Assembly (NCBI GenBank): GCA_022749755.1
Contig: CM040452.1
Coordinates: 11,178,350 to 11,242,349, forward strand
Length of the DNA: 64,000 bases
Reading direction: 5' to 3'
From: Azadirachta indica
Lineage: Eukaryota > Streptophyta > Magnoliopsida > Sapindales > Meliaceae
Shown here in pieces: positions 11,646 to 24,266 of the stretch. Each line of letters opens with the position of its first letter. Position 1 is the first letter of the stretch. The translations under genes were made by a program, and so were the position numbers. Below the pieces are notes generated by a model. The model made no database searches. It was not told the origin of the DNA and worked only from the letters and a program-made list of their open reading frames with translations.

Positions 11646-14600
11646 TTTTCCTAAATAATCGGATTCTGATGCTGCTGCTGTCATAATAATTAATTTTTTA
11701 TTAAATATTTTTGTATAAGGTATTAATTAAATCTTATCTAACTATTACATTAAATTAAAACACATTAAATAATTCCTACTACTTTAAACATAAATATTAT
11801 ATTATACGCATATTTTTTTTGTGGTGTAAAATAATTATCATATCTAAATTTTCACGGCAGAAAAAAAATACATAAAAAATATTTGATAAAAATAAAATTT
11901 AATATTATATGATATAATAATAAAAAATACTAAATTTTATAATTCTAAGATTTTAAACATTTAAGTTAATATTTGTAAAAATATTTTTTCAGGAAAAAAA
12001 ATAAATCTATTGTATAACTTGTAAACTACAAAAACTATTGCGATGAAGTTTAAAATATTTCTTAACACTCAAGTCAATGTGTTTGTTTAGGTGAATTTTC
12101 TAAAAAAAAATGTAGAGATAATTAGTGAAATTTCTAGCGGCATCTTAATTATTAAATATTAATACTTTTAATATTTAGTAAAGTTGGTGAAAAAAAGCTT
12201 ACTTCTTTTAAGATTTCTTTAATTTGTATTTAACATATTTGATCAAAAATTTAGTGTGTAAAATCCTTTTTTTAAAAGAAAAAAAGGATCAGAAGACTAT
12301 CATGTATACAAACTCAAATTGATATAATGATATTATGTACGTTAAGTATCCTAAATTTTTCACGAAATAAAAAATAATTTTTATATAAAAATATATGAAA
12401 ATAATATAATGTTAACACGTTAATTGTGAGTTTTAATCTCATCTATGTTGGGTTCAAATTGATGGCAAGGTGTGATTTATTGCTAATATTTGAAAAAAAA
12501 AAAATTTAGAACTTTTTGTTGATTTAAATTTATCTAATATGTTAAAATTTTAACACGTCACATGTATATACATACATATAATAAAAATTTAATTTTTTTA
12601 ATTTTATTCCCATATATTAACTACCATAAAAGATTATATTTTTTATATAATTAAAATTTTAAATCTGTATGGAATCATGGTCAATTTGAAAAAAGAAAGA
12701 AATCCACTTTGAAATTCCTGATATTGATTAATCTAGCACGTGTCCATCGTCTATTCGATGATTCACTTTCAAGCAACTGATGATGTATATAGAGCTAGCG
12801 GCAAATGATTAACACTCAGGGACCGATCAATGCTTATCTCATTTTGCCTCATTTGACATTATATCGTAAATTTATTGAGAGTTGGATGAAAGAGTCAAGA
12901 TTAGTATTAGTTTATTACCCTATACAAAAGTTTGTCCTTAATTTAAGAGAAATTTAACTTCATTTGCCGAAAATTGAATCAATTCTTAATTGTAAAATGA
13001 GGTGAGTTTTATCGTTAGGTTATTAGTAAGTCGTTTTATAAAATAAAAAGTTAGATATCCATTAAAACTTAACTAATATATAATAAATAATTAAGTTAAA
13101 GTCAAAACTTTATAATTAAAAATAGTAATATTTACTAGCAGATAGTTAGTAATATGCTTCCTCTTATAAGATAGATGAATTCATTTAGTGTCTATTCGAT
13201 TTAATTAAAAGAATTTTTTAATAATAAAAATTATTTTCAAACTTTTGGATATTATTTAGTTGATATTGAGAAATGACTTTGTTAAAGATTAAAATTTCTT
13301 TTGAGATTTTAAAGAAAAAAATTATTTAAAATATTTTATTTTGATTTAAATATCTCACATTATTTTTTAAAAAATAAATTGTTAAAAATTTACTTATTAA
13401 AATAATTACTTAAAAATTTTATTGATAAAATTTCTACCATGAAAAATTTTATTAAAAAAAAATTGTATCAAACAACCCTTGGTAAAGATAATGTCACCAT
13501 CCAGGCAAATCGTGGATGGCCGCGTAGATAAAAGCTAGAAGAGTTTTCAGTTTTGTGGCTTCATTATTGTGTTAAGCGGATCAAAAGGAGGATAAATGAA
13601 ATATTGTCTTCATGTTAATTAAAAACAGTTGAGAAAATGATGGGCTACGCTTGGGTTGGGTTGGGTATCACCGGTTTGGTGTGGGTTTGAATTTGGATCA
13701 AACCGATCCGAACCGACAAGTGAGTTGGACATTTAACTGCGGTAGTTTGTGAACTGTGGTAGACTATTAATTAGAAAGTCAAAATCGAATAATTGTGAAA
13801 AAAGATTTAATTTTAAACCAAACATCATCTATATAAACTAACTTATATTAAGTCATTAATGTAAGTTGACTTTTACCTTAAATTATAATTTAAAGAGTAC
13901 TCTATTAAATCATAATAATAAAATAATTAAACTATTAAAATTAATAAAATTTATTAATAAGTAAGTATTTAAATAAATATTTTTAACATTATAGGCCTTA
14001 AACAACAATTTTGTCAAGATCATAATAGTTGCTTTCCCCTTAATTAAAAGAAAAGACAAGTTCATAATAGTTGTTGAATTTAATGTCTCAATTGATTGGG
14101 TGGTTAATCATAAAAATCAATAATTGATTGTTATACCCATGACTCAAAATTTGAAAGCAAATTTTATTGAGATTGAATGCATATTTTTACAAACGACATC
14201 GTATTGAATTTGATCAAAACTTTTAATTTTAATATACAAACTCAAAAAAAATTAATTGCTATAATTATATGGTGGTTGGATCGCATTTCATATATTTGCT
14301 AGATATGGTACGGGGTCCATTGGAATTCCATTGGACGCAATTGGGAGGTCAACATTATAGTCTAGCTTTCTGTAAAATCTTAAACGTGAAATCGACCATC
14401 ATCATGTTTTATTATGCGTACATATATTTTGATTTTGATTATGGTTCATGATAACTATTCAGAATTGTGCACTCAATTCAATTATTTATCATCATATCAA
14501 TATAGAATGGACTGAATATTCAACTTATGTGTATTTATTATCGACTAAATTGGGTGTCATCTAAACTTTTAATTGAATAAATGCAGATATGTAATTGATA

Positions 14601-15299
14601 GTTAATGAATAAAAATATAGTAAAAATAAATCTTAATATTGTATGAGTATATATAAACACACACACATACATGTATCAAAAGATTTTTAAAAAAATTAGA
14701 TACATTTAAATAATATAAGATTTCATTTCATTTATTATATATATATATATATATATATGAAGTTAAATTCACTTGCACTTGACATTCATCTTATAATTTA
14801 TCTTTTTTTTTTTCTATCAATTTTCATGATCTCCTTATTTTCTATAACTATTATTCTTTAAATTATTTCATATATCATCTAATTACTTTATTATAGTTAA
14901 ATTAGATAATAAAATGAGGTATATACGTATATTTTATTTATAATAGTTCTTCTTTATTAAAATATAGGAGAAATTCTTTGCTTAAATATGCTGTTTTTAA
15001 TTAGATTATTTTCAACTAATTTGCCTCGAGAATAGCCGTTTATGATCAATATAATACAACATATATTCGAAGATCGCAACATAGTACTCAAATATGTAAA
15101 TATCACAATAAATTACATATATATTACTTCTATCAGTTTACAAAGGGGTAACCTGTCTTTTCATTTATATATTATAGATATACACATATAATATGTTTCA
15201 TAAATATTATTAAATATTTAAGTAATATAAACATAAAGTGTTTGTTATTTTGCTTTTACATCAAGATTTTTGAGTGCTCTCCTAAGCTTATTTTTCTTG
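11646..15299. other. AT-rich intergenic DNA
   Basis: No gene was recognised. Contents: A/T runs, a CA-rich tract at about 14658-14670, and a TA microsatellite at about 14738-14758. At about 13630-13740 there is a GGTTGGGTTGGG stretch followed by repeated CCGAACCGA-like words, as often seen in plant transposon termini. No complete element could be delimited. Confidence 0.5.
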
Positions 15300-16140
15300 T
15301 TGGGGAGGAATTTATCTCACATCGATTGGAGTAGAGATTAGTTTATGGTATATAAAGGGGCGGCTCGCTCTCCTATACTAAGAGGGCTTCTGTTTAGCAC
15401 AAAAATGTGATGCCATGTTCAGTGCCAAAGTAAATAATACCTTTTGATAGGTATAACGCAAAATTCTACATCAACAATTGGCGTTGTATATGAGAATCCT
15501 ATATCGATACCACCAAAAAACAAAGGTTAGATTAGTCTCAAGAGGTTTTTCACACTGGCACCAAAAACACACCCTAAAAAAATAAAGGTCAAGCTAATCT
15601 CGACTGAGGGGGCTTATGTTAGGAAGAGATTTATCCTACATCGGTTAGAGTTGAGATTAATATGTAGTATATAAAAGAGCGGCTTACCCTCTTATACCAA
15701 GAGAGCCCCCAAAAACAACAATTAAGGTAACCTTGATTGAGTTATGTAGAGTCGAGATTAATCTGTGGTATATAAAGCAGCAACTCACCCTTCTATACCA
15801 AGAGGGCCCTAAAAAATTAACGGTCAAGCTAATCTCGACTGAAGGGCTTATGTTGGGAAGAGATTTATCTTACATTGATTAAAGTCGAGATTAAATTATA
15901 GTATATAAAAGAGTGTCTCACCCTCCTCTACCAAGAAGACATTTTTAGATAAAATCGTGAGATTATGTATCTCCTTCTATATTAAGAAAAACTTTTTTGG
16001 ACAAAACCGTGAGAGCTCACCCAACATCAAAGCGAAAAATACTTCTTGGTAGCCATAATACCAAGAGGGCCTTTTTTTGAACAAAACTGTGAGGCTGCGC
16101 CAGTATTAAGGAGAATACCTTTTGGTAGCCATAATGCAAA
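15300..16140 (+). repeat. Cluster of degenerate repeats carrying USE-like and TATA motifs
   Basis: At least three units share the order GGGAAGAGATTTATC, a CACATCG-type box, GAGATTAAT, TATATAAA and then ACCAAGAGGGCC-like sequence. USE-like boxes are at 15314-15324, 15633-15643 and 15867-15877. TATATAAA is at 15349-15356, 15668-15675 and 15902-15909. In all three the gap is 24 bp. A further unit with TATATAAA near 15768 lacks a good USE-like box. Short inverted words (TAATCTCGACT) lie between units. The cluster could be nested fragments of an LTR or TRIM element, or relics of snRNA-type promoters. No snRNA body was recognised. Confidence 0.55.
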
Positions 16141-16680
16141 AATTTGGTTCAACATATTTTACTTTTGTTATTAAATTTGAAATAAAAGGACATGCTTTTC
16201 TCTATATAAATTAATGAAAGTAACAAAAATATAGCTAAATGTTGTATATAGTTGAGTATTGTAATTTACCTTCCAATTAATATATATACATATATATATA
16301 TTGTATTACAATAAGAAACAATCATTTTTAAGGTAGTCATCCCTACTATAATGAATGTAGCTAGGTCTATAGTGGCAAGGACGATGTCGGACAACAACTA
16401 AAATTACTTGAGGACTGATTTGTTAAAATTTCGAATTTATGCCTTCATTTGTTGTTTGGGTAACGTTTAGGGCGAACATGTTATTATTACTCGATTAGTG
16501 GCAAATTATGGGGCTACTGCTACTCACTTCCTCATCCTCCAGAGACAGATGAAAACAACGGTAAACTGAAATTATTCGAGCCACAAAAAATGAAAAAGAA
16601 AATTCAACAAATTAGCGCGAAACAGAACAACAACAGCAGCACGAAGAGCAAATAATACTTTCAGATAAATTATAAGAAAA
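16141..16680 (+). promoter_or_regulatory. Upstream region of the CA1P-like gene
   Basis: Non-coding sequence before the ATG at 16681. The last 130 bases are A- and AGC-rich and probably transcribed leader. A TA-rich tract lies at about 16280-16302. No specific promoter element is claimed. Confidence 0.35.
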
Positions 16681-19600
16681 ATGTTATCGTTTTCCGTTAC
16701 TCCGTGTCTGTTACATCACAACCGTGCCGTCCTCCACGCTCCGTTCAGCTTCACCGTTCGATCATCCTCGTCAACTTTCCAACAAATCGAAGAGTCGAAG
16801 GCCGACAGAGATTTGAGTTCGGAACTTCACAGTTCGTTATTGTTCCCGAAGATTCGGGTGGCGAAGAGAGTGGTGTTGGTGAGGCACGGACAGAGCACGT
16901 GGAATGAGGAGGGAAGAATCCAAGGGAGTTCTGATTTCTCCGTTTTGACGAAGAAAGGCGAGGCTCAGGCTGAGACCTCCAGGCAGATGCTCATCGATGA
17001 CTCATTCGATGTCTGTTTCTCCAGGTCTCTTTTCTGTTTTAAATTTTTTTCCAAGTGCTTTGGTTGCTTCTGGGACACAGAATTTAAGTACAGGTTTTGA
17101 TTTCCAATTAGGAACAACTTCAGCAGTAGTACTAGTTAGTTAGTTAGTTCAATTGTCCTACAATTGAAATTCTAATTGACATTTTTGCTTAGAATCATGA
17201 AAATATGCTTTTAAGAAAGCACAGATCAAGTGTATTTCGGAAAGAAAATTTATCTTCAATCACAAGTAAACATGTTGAAAGTGCTACTGATGATGTTAAA
17301 ATACTCACAATCTCACTCTTATGATGTGGGCCGAGAAATTTTTGGAGTTTATGCTATATGTTAGTAGGAGGGATGGGAAAGGGTGGAATGAAATAAAAAG
17401 AGAGAGAAGGGCTGATAGGATGATGTAAGAGTAGAAGATGGTTGTCTCTTCAAGGGGAAGAAGAACGAGTATGGTTTAATTCGATTATCATGGAATTTAT
17501 ATATTTAAATTGTATACTTTTGTAAATGTATATGTGCAATTAATGTCTAGGAATGGTTGATATAATAATGATTCTGTGATGTACTTTGGACACTTGGTAA
17601 TTGTAATTTCTTCATTGTTTTTTGATTAGTATTTATAGGATAACTTCATTGGCTTAGATTTTCCTCTTCAGCCCCTTGATTCGATCAAAGAGAACAGCTG
17701 AGATCATATGGGGAGCTCGCAAAGAGGAGATTTTAACAGATTATGACTTACGAGAAATTGACCTTTATTCATTTCAGGTAAGTTGGGTTTTGTGATCTTG
17801 CAATATTCCATACAGGCACACACTAGCTAGTTACTAATTGAATCCATGTTTTGAAGGGTCTTCTGAAGCACGAGGGAAAAGCAAAGTTTGGTGCAGCATA
17901 TCGTCAATGGCAGGTAGATGCTGCAAATTTTAACATTGATGGTCACTATCCAGTTAGAGAGTTGTGGGCAAGAGCCAGAAGCTGCTGGACTAAAATTCTT
18001 GCCCATGAAAGCAGGTCTGTTCTTGTGGTTGCTCATAATGCTGTTAATCAGGCTCTGGTTGCTGCAGCAATTGGTACTCTTTTCCTTCTTTGTTGTCATT
18101 TCATGCACAAGTATGAAGATATTCATTATGAGTGACTTTTCTCTTCTTTTTGCCTTTATCTTTCAACAAGCAGGACTAGGAACAGAGTATTTTAGGATTT
18201 TACTTCAGAGCAATTGTGGTGTGAGTGTGTTGGATTTCACTCCACAAGCTGAGGGAGGATCCCCGCATATTTGTCTTAACCGTCTAAATCAGGTATGTCT
18301 CATGTTCACTGATCAGAGGCTATAAATCTTGGAATCTTATAATAGAAATCAGTTAATCAGTTATTGTTTTCTAATCTGTTTGTTGCCTGTAATATTTGGA
18401 ATATTGACCAATAGTATTGGAAGGCCGCTTATCATGGTCTAGATGTGGTGTCAGACTGCTGTTTTGGGTTTTTGTTGCTTTAAAGTCTTTCTCCCTTTTG
18501 AACTAATCAGTTCTTAGTCCATGATTACTTAAAACAGTTGAATGGCTGTCTTTTTAGAAATTTTCGGGGAAAATATGTTGTTCTGCTAATTGAAATGCAC
18601 ATGGGACAACTGTAAGAACTTTTTAGTTCTCAACATGCTGACAATTATATTGTTTATTTGTTAAATACTGAAAAGAAGAATGAAGTATAGACATGCTAAT
18701 AAGTGTTTATGGATCCAGGACTCAGGTTTTTTTTGTGTTGCCAAGTTCTTAACTCTCTTTTACATATTTACTTTTTATCCTTGAACTCTTTCTTTGCTTG
18801 CCTACAATATTATACACTACTCATCCAAGGTATGGTCTTACTGCGTTTAACTGATTTTATTTTGATCAATTAAGAATACACATTTGCATATTATCTATTT
18901 GGGTTGTTTTGAGAATTGTCACCTATGTGGCAACACTTTGAATGTTCACATTTGAGCCTGCAGAGATTCGTATTCCTATATAATAAAAAAGATTAATATT
19001 AAGAATCAGTTAGAATATTGGTCTAGTTTGTTGTCTTTGTTGATGTGCCTAGAGAGAGATACAAACAACATTACTGGTATTTTTCTAACTCAAGTCTACT
19101 ATGGGACTTCTTAATTCAAATTCTATTTTGACAATTCTGCATGTGTACCAGTTAAACGTACTGTTTTTCTTTACTACATAACAGTGCAACAGGTTATGTT
19201 GTCCCTTAAATGGTATTGAAATACTGTTGCAGACACCAAATTCACCGGTTGCTGCTGGAAGTTCTGCAGGCAGAAAAACCAGTAAGCGGATAATACTTGT
19301 GTGTCATGGATCCACAGAGAGTGATTCAGAGGTATAGAAACAGTAACTTTGAAGTGTGTCATTCATTTATCCTTTGAAGTATTTGATCTCATTGATCCAA
19401 TATGCAACTGGTCATTGGATTGACAAAGAACACCTATGATTGAAAATTTTCTTTGGTTAAAAGTTGGCAGTTGCAGCGTAATAAGTGATTAGTCTATTGT
19501 GTTTGAACTATTCAAGCAGAGAAGTTGTGCATTTCAAAAATCATGTGTAATAAGTATTAAAAACTTTTTGTGGTACACAGGCAGAAGAGTTGTGGTGATC

Positions 19601-20857
19601 TCCTCACTTTTCTTGTGAATGGTAAATTGTATTACAGAGAAAATGCAGAAAATAAAATGTTGAACAATTTGGAAAGTCAATGAGATGTGAAGTTTCAACA
19701 GTTTTTTGGGATGTTTTGCAAATTTGAGATTGAGGATAGTGAAGGAAATAGAAAAGAAAAGGAAAGCTTCATGGTTCCCATTAAAAACCTGTGTTTATTA
19801 ATGAGAAGTATGAATAATATCTTGAAACATGAATCTTGGACCAGTCTGATATTTCTAACATTACTCCACTGCCATTTTGTTTTACATAAATTGTACAGGA
19901 TAGTTTTGGCTATTCTGCAGATCGGCCAATGAACATGCTCGGGGTAATACAGGTACAACATCAGTCCTCGGTCTAAGATAGTTGGTTCCCCTGGTCAGGC
20001 TTATGACTTAATTCTTCTGCGGATGTTGAACAGTCACAGAAAACAGCAGAGCTGCTTCTTGATTTGAAAGTAAGCTCCATCGTCAGCAGCCCAAAGACTG
20101 CATGTGTGAAGACAGCAGAGGCCATCTCAAGAGTAAGCTCATAGTAAATGTTCTTTATATAGGAAGAAGATGTGAAACACACTAAAAAAATATTTCATTA
20201 GATGTTTATGTGACCTGCAGAGCAGAGACCCTTTTCCTCAAAAGTAATTAACTTGCGGACTTACTTGTAGGTGCAAGAAGCTGCAGATTGCTTGGGTGCT
20301 GATTGTGTGCCACGTTATGTAGAGATGAAGCAAATGGATGAACTTGATATAGAAGATATTATTCAACAATCAAAGAAGGCAAGACATCATCTGATCTTGA
20401 TATATTAATTCGATAGCGTACAATATATTTGTACAACATCTCTCTGATAGTTTCTGCGGTGATCTTCCACTCTCAGAATGCAGATGCAGTAGATGTTGTT
20501 CCACCATCTCAGGCCGGTTGGTTAAAAGGATTGGAGGAAGAAGTGGCATCAAGGGTGTGGAATAAGAGTGGGAAAGCATGGGAATCACTGCTGAGTGAAC
20601 TAGAAGTTGGTGAGATAGAAAAGAGAGTGGTTGTAGTTGGTGAGCCAGCAGTTAACATAGCATTGATGGGGCACTGCCTAAATCTGAGAAAAGAATGGAT
20701 GGAATCATTTCATCTAGATGCAGGAAGCATTAGTGTAATGGACTTCCCAGATGGACCAACTGGAACAGGAGTTATCCGCTGCATAAACTACACTGCTCAT
20801 TTGGGCAGATGGTCAATCCCCATTACCAGAACAACTATCGATGATGAAGAGTTTTAA
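16681..20857 (+). CDS. Plastid 2-carboxy-D-arabinitol-1-phosphatase-like protein (two PGM-like domains)
   Basis: Histidine-phosphatase superfamily. The named activity removes phosphate from the Rubisco inhibitor 2-carboxyarabinitol 1-phosphate in the chloroplast; the name is by similarity. Exons: 16681-17024, 17672-17777, 17857-18073, 18174-18292, 19233-19331, 19899-19952, 20034-20132, 20271-20378, 20477-20857; 508 aa, phases consistent. Residues 1 to about 55 are Ser/Arg-rich and fit a plastid transit peptide. Domain 1 has LVRHG (Arg68-His69-Gly70), a probable acid Glu143 in LREID, and His210 in VVAHN, so it looks catalytic. Domain 2 reads LVCHG (286-288), replacing Arg with Cys, and has Glu438 where domain 1 has His210, so it is probably inactive. 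Intron 8 (20379-20476) starts with GC (AAG|GCAAGA); no GT donor occurs before an in-frame stop, so a GC-AG intron is the consistent reading. The best Arabidopsis relative, from memory, is At5g22620. Confidence 0.94.
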
Positions 20858-23250
20858 ATTAACTGGATTGGATCAGAGTCTTGTGAATCATCTTCAAGCC
20901 TAATTACCACGTCATCTGTATTTCCATCCTACAAAAAAAATTTTAAAACCATATTTTTGTCATGTCTAAAGCTGATATTAGAAGTTCTTATTGTACCCTC
21001 ATTTGTAGTTATATATTATTATCCATATTTTTTAAAATATTCTACGAGTATATTGTTATCCTTTAAAAAAAAATTACAAAAAGAATTAAATTATTAGTTT
21101 GATATTGTATTAACAAATTATACAGATAAAAGTTCAAACATAAGCGCAATTTAAAACTTTTAGTTCAATATAATTATAATAATTTATAGAACTGTAAAAA
21201 CTTAATAACAACCATAATACTTAAGACAAGAGTACCAATATAATACTTAAAAGTTTTTCACAATGATTCAAAATAATAAACCTATATAATAAATTTAAGA
21301 GCACTAACTTAATTATATAATTAAATCTATATATATAATTCATGGGTATATCTTTCTTACATCTGTATTCTCACCATATTCGTAAAAGATGTTACGAAAT
21401 TATACCATATTCTTCTAGTATTCTTTTCATATTCTTATTGAAATTAGAATATTTCAATTACCAAATGACTTTATATAATTTTAACATTTCTTAATTTACC
21501 AGATCTGATCTTTATATGGGTAGGGTAGGATGTTTAATGGGACCGGATCAACTCACCACACAATATATTTCTTATTAATTAATTAATGGATTAACACGTA
21601 AACGGGAAATTAATTGTCTTTTTAAATAATTAAGAATGATGTGATATCACAATCTGATGCATGCAATTGTAAATATGTAAGAGACAAACACCGAATTCGT
21701 AGCAGATCATCGTTTCACTTCATTGACTAATTAAGAATATATATACATATAAAATTTGTCACTTTCTATTAGAAAACTTCCAGGAAGCAACAGAACCATA
21801 TACATATATATATATGCTGTTAGATCAGTTGCTGGCTTGCTGCTAGCTGCTAGATTTTATGTAATACCTTTGACTTCTTCTTCTATTTAACCATACCTAG
21901 CTAGCTATATGCAATATTAATATTGGTGTTAGGTCATTGCGTTAATATTAATATTATATCATATTAGTCATTTTACTTAGAATATTGCACATGTTATTAG
22001 CAGATGAGGTGTCACATTAATCACATAATCTGATAATTAATTATCAATTTGACCAAAATATTAAAGAACACTTCAATGGTGCTGTGCTGTTGGGTTATGA
22101 AAAAGAAGGCTATGTATGCTGATCATCTCTTGAGTTGAGTCTCTGTGTTTAATTAATTATTTATAAAAAAGGAATAATTTTAAGGCTGACTAATATTTCA
22201 TTTGTTAATTAGTTTACTGAATACACAGAAGCTTCTTCTTATCATGATCACCAAGTGAATTATTAATTAATTGTCCACAACAAAGTCAGCTTTAATATAT
22301 ATTTTTATTTATATTTATACCCTTAGTCTTAGGGAATTGTTTGGGGTTGAGCATTACAGTTTAACTAATTACACAAGTCTTAATTAATTACTTTAATCAA
22401 ATCTATATGTATGTGATTGTTAGCCCTTACATCATATTCTATATACAAAATATTTGGCTACCATTTCCAACAACCAAATTTTTTTTTAAAATACCTTTTT
22501 ACATCAGTTTGCGGGATTTCGATTAGAAAAACAGTTGTCATCATGAATTACTCTTGCAAGTTGCAACAAGCATATATAGCAAAACATAATTCTGCTTTCA
22601 GAACAAGTAAAATTAAATTAATTAGTAAGAAAAAGTTTCTTGGTGTTTTAGTTAATTAGGTTAATCTCACAAAACTTTATCTTTTTAACAAATTATAATC
22701 CTGGAAAATTAGTTAAACAAGAAAAAATTTGGGAATATTCCATTTTCTCAGCAACCAAACTATCGAGGAATAAATTGATAACCTGGTTTCTTGAACTATA
22801 TATACCTAAAAAATGAAAATATTTTATTATCATTTCTAAATATGTGGAAAATTTTAAGAGCTTATACTGAAATATAAGTCTTCGTCACAATGTTACCAGA
22901 TACGCATGCATCTAGCTAGCTAGGGTTTGGTTGCTTTGAGAGAAATATTATTTTAATACAATGCCCATTGGGTTGCATTGCAAACAGTCCTCTTTTTTTT
23001 TTTTTTTTCCTCTTCTGTTTTTGTTTTTGTTTTTATGTTTTTGTGTTGTCTTCCCTTGTCTATGACAGATTCTCCCATCACCTGCTCAGTCCTCGTTGCA
23101 ATCATAACTATCTTTCGCCAACATATATACACTTACCTCCATGTTTCTATCACATTCAATGCCCTTTGCGTTTCTGCTTTTAACTTTTTTTTTTTTAAAT
23201 ATTATACATTATATATACCGTATGAGAACTTTACTGCAAGTAAAAATTTA
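20858..23250. other. Intergenic DNA, no gene seen
   Basis: Starts with the 3'UTR of the CA1P-like gene. The rest is AT-rich, with TA tracts near 21328-21340 and 21801-21815, and a poly-T run followed by TTTTTG units at about 22991-23035. No coding or RNA gene was recognised. Confidence 0.5.
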
Positions 23251-23260
23251 ATAATTATTA

Positions 23261-24256
23261 GGGGTTTTAACACATACCTCCCTGAGGTTTAGCTTTTTAA
23301 CACTTAAAAAGAAGGTTTGGCTTAATATACACATACCTCCTCTATAGATTTCTACTTCCATCCATAATTATAGAAAAGACACATTTACCTTTCATTTATC
23401 ATTTTCGAAATAGAGACAAAATTTTAATCTTGAGATATTTTTTTAACTAAAATAATATATTATTAAAAAATGAAGAAAAAAGAATACAAAAAAAACTATA
23501 CGTTCAGCAAAAATTAAAATTTAAAAAGGAACTATAGTTAAATGATAATTAAAACTAATCATTTTATATAGAGTATAAAACAATGTGAAAAATAATGGTA
23601 AAATTCCAATAAAAAGTGGAATCACAGTACAAGTGAAGTCTTTCTATTCTTCAAAATAAACACAAAGAACATTAGTTTTATAGAGTGTATAAATGTATTA
23701 TCTCATTTTAGTAAGAATTATCTATATTTAAATAATTTCATCAGCTCAAAAAAAAATGGACAATTAAATGATAAATGAAAAATTAGATAAGTAATAAAAA
23801 TGATCCTCCGTCTTTAGTAACCCGAACCTCAAATGTTTTGTTTTACGCTTAAAAGAAATAAGTATTTACTTGATATAACTTTATAATTAAAATTTTTTAA
23901 AGTAAAATTTTTATAAATAAAATTTTTATAAGTGAAGCAAAAATAAATGGAGTAAAATTTTTTTATAGTTATGTGTTAAAACTCCTTATTTTTAAACTTT
24001 AATTTTTACTGAACCTATAATTTTTTTTATATTTTCTTTTTTTCATTTTTCAATAATATATTATTTTAATTAAAAAAATATTTCAAGCTGAAATTTTTGT
24101 CTTTATTTTGAAAATATAAAATGAAGGGTAAATGTGTCTTTTCTATAATTATGGATGAAAATAGAAGTTTGTAGGGCAGGTATGTGTGCATTAAACCAAA
24201 CTTTTTTTTTAAGTGTTAAAAAACTAAATCTCAGGGGAGGAATGTGTTAAAACCCC
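23261..24256. mobile_element. Mutator-like non-autonomous element, copy A (996 bp)
   Basis: Termini are GGGGTTTTAACACATACC on the left and its reverse complement (with small changes) on the right. The inverted repeats extend imperfectly for roughly 270 bp on each side. A 10-bp direct repeat, ATAATTATTA, flanks it exactly (23251-23260 and 24257-24266). Long TIRs with a 9-10 bp duplication fit Mutator-like elements. No transposase frame is inside. Same family as 40287-42159 and 50994-53160. Confidence 0.85.
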
Positions 24257-24266
24257 ATAATTATTA

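Noticed and set aside
13190..13490. Possible small TIR element (terminal words ending in TTGATACAATTTTT / TTCGATTTAATT)
   Set aside because: The pairing is weak and lies in A/T-only sequence, so it could not be separated from chance.
22968..23292. Phe-rich plus-strand frames
   Set aside because: Produced by a poly-T and TTTTTG simple repeat; one runs into the TIR of copy A.
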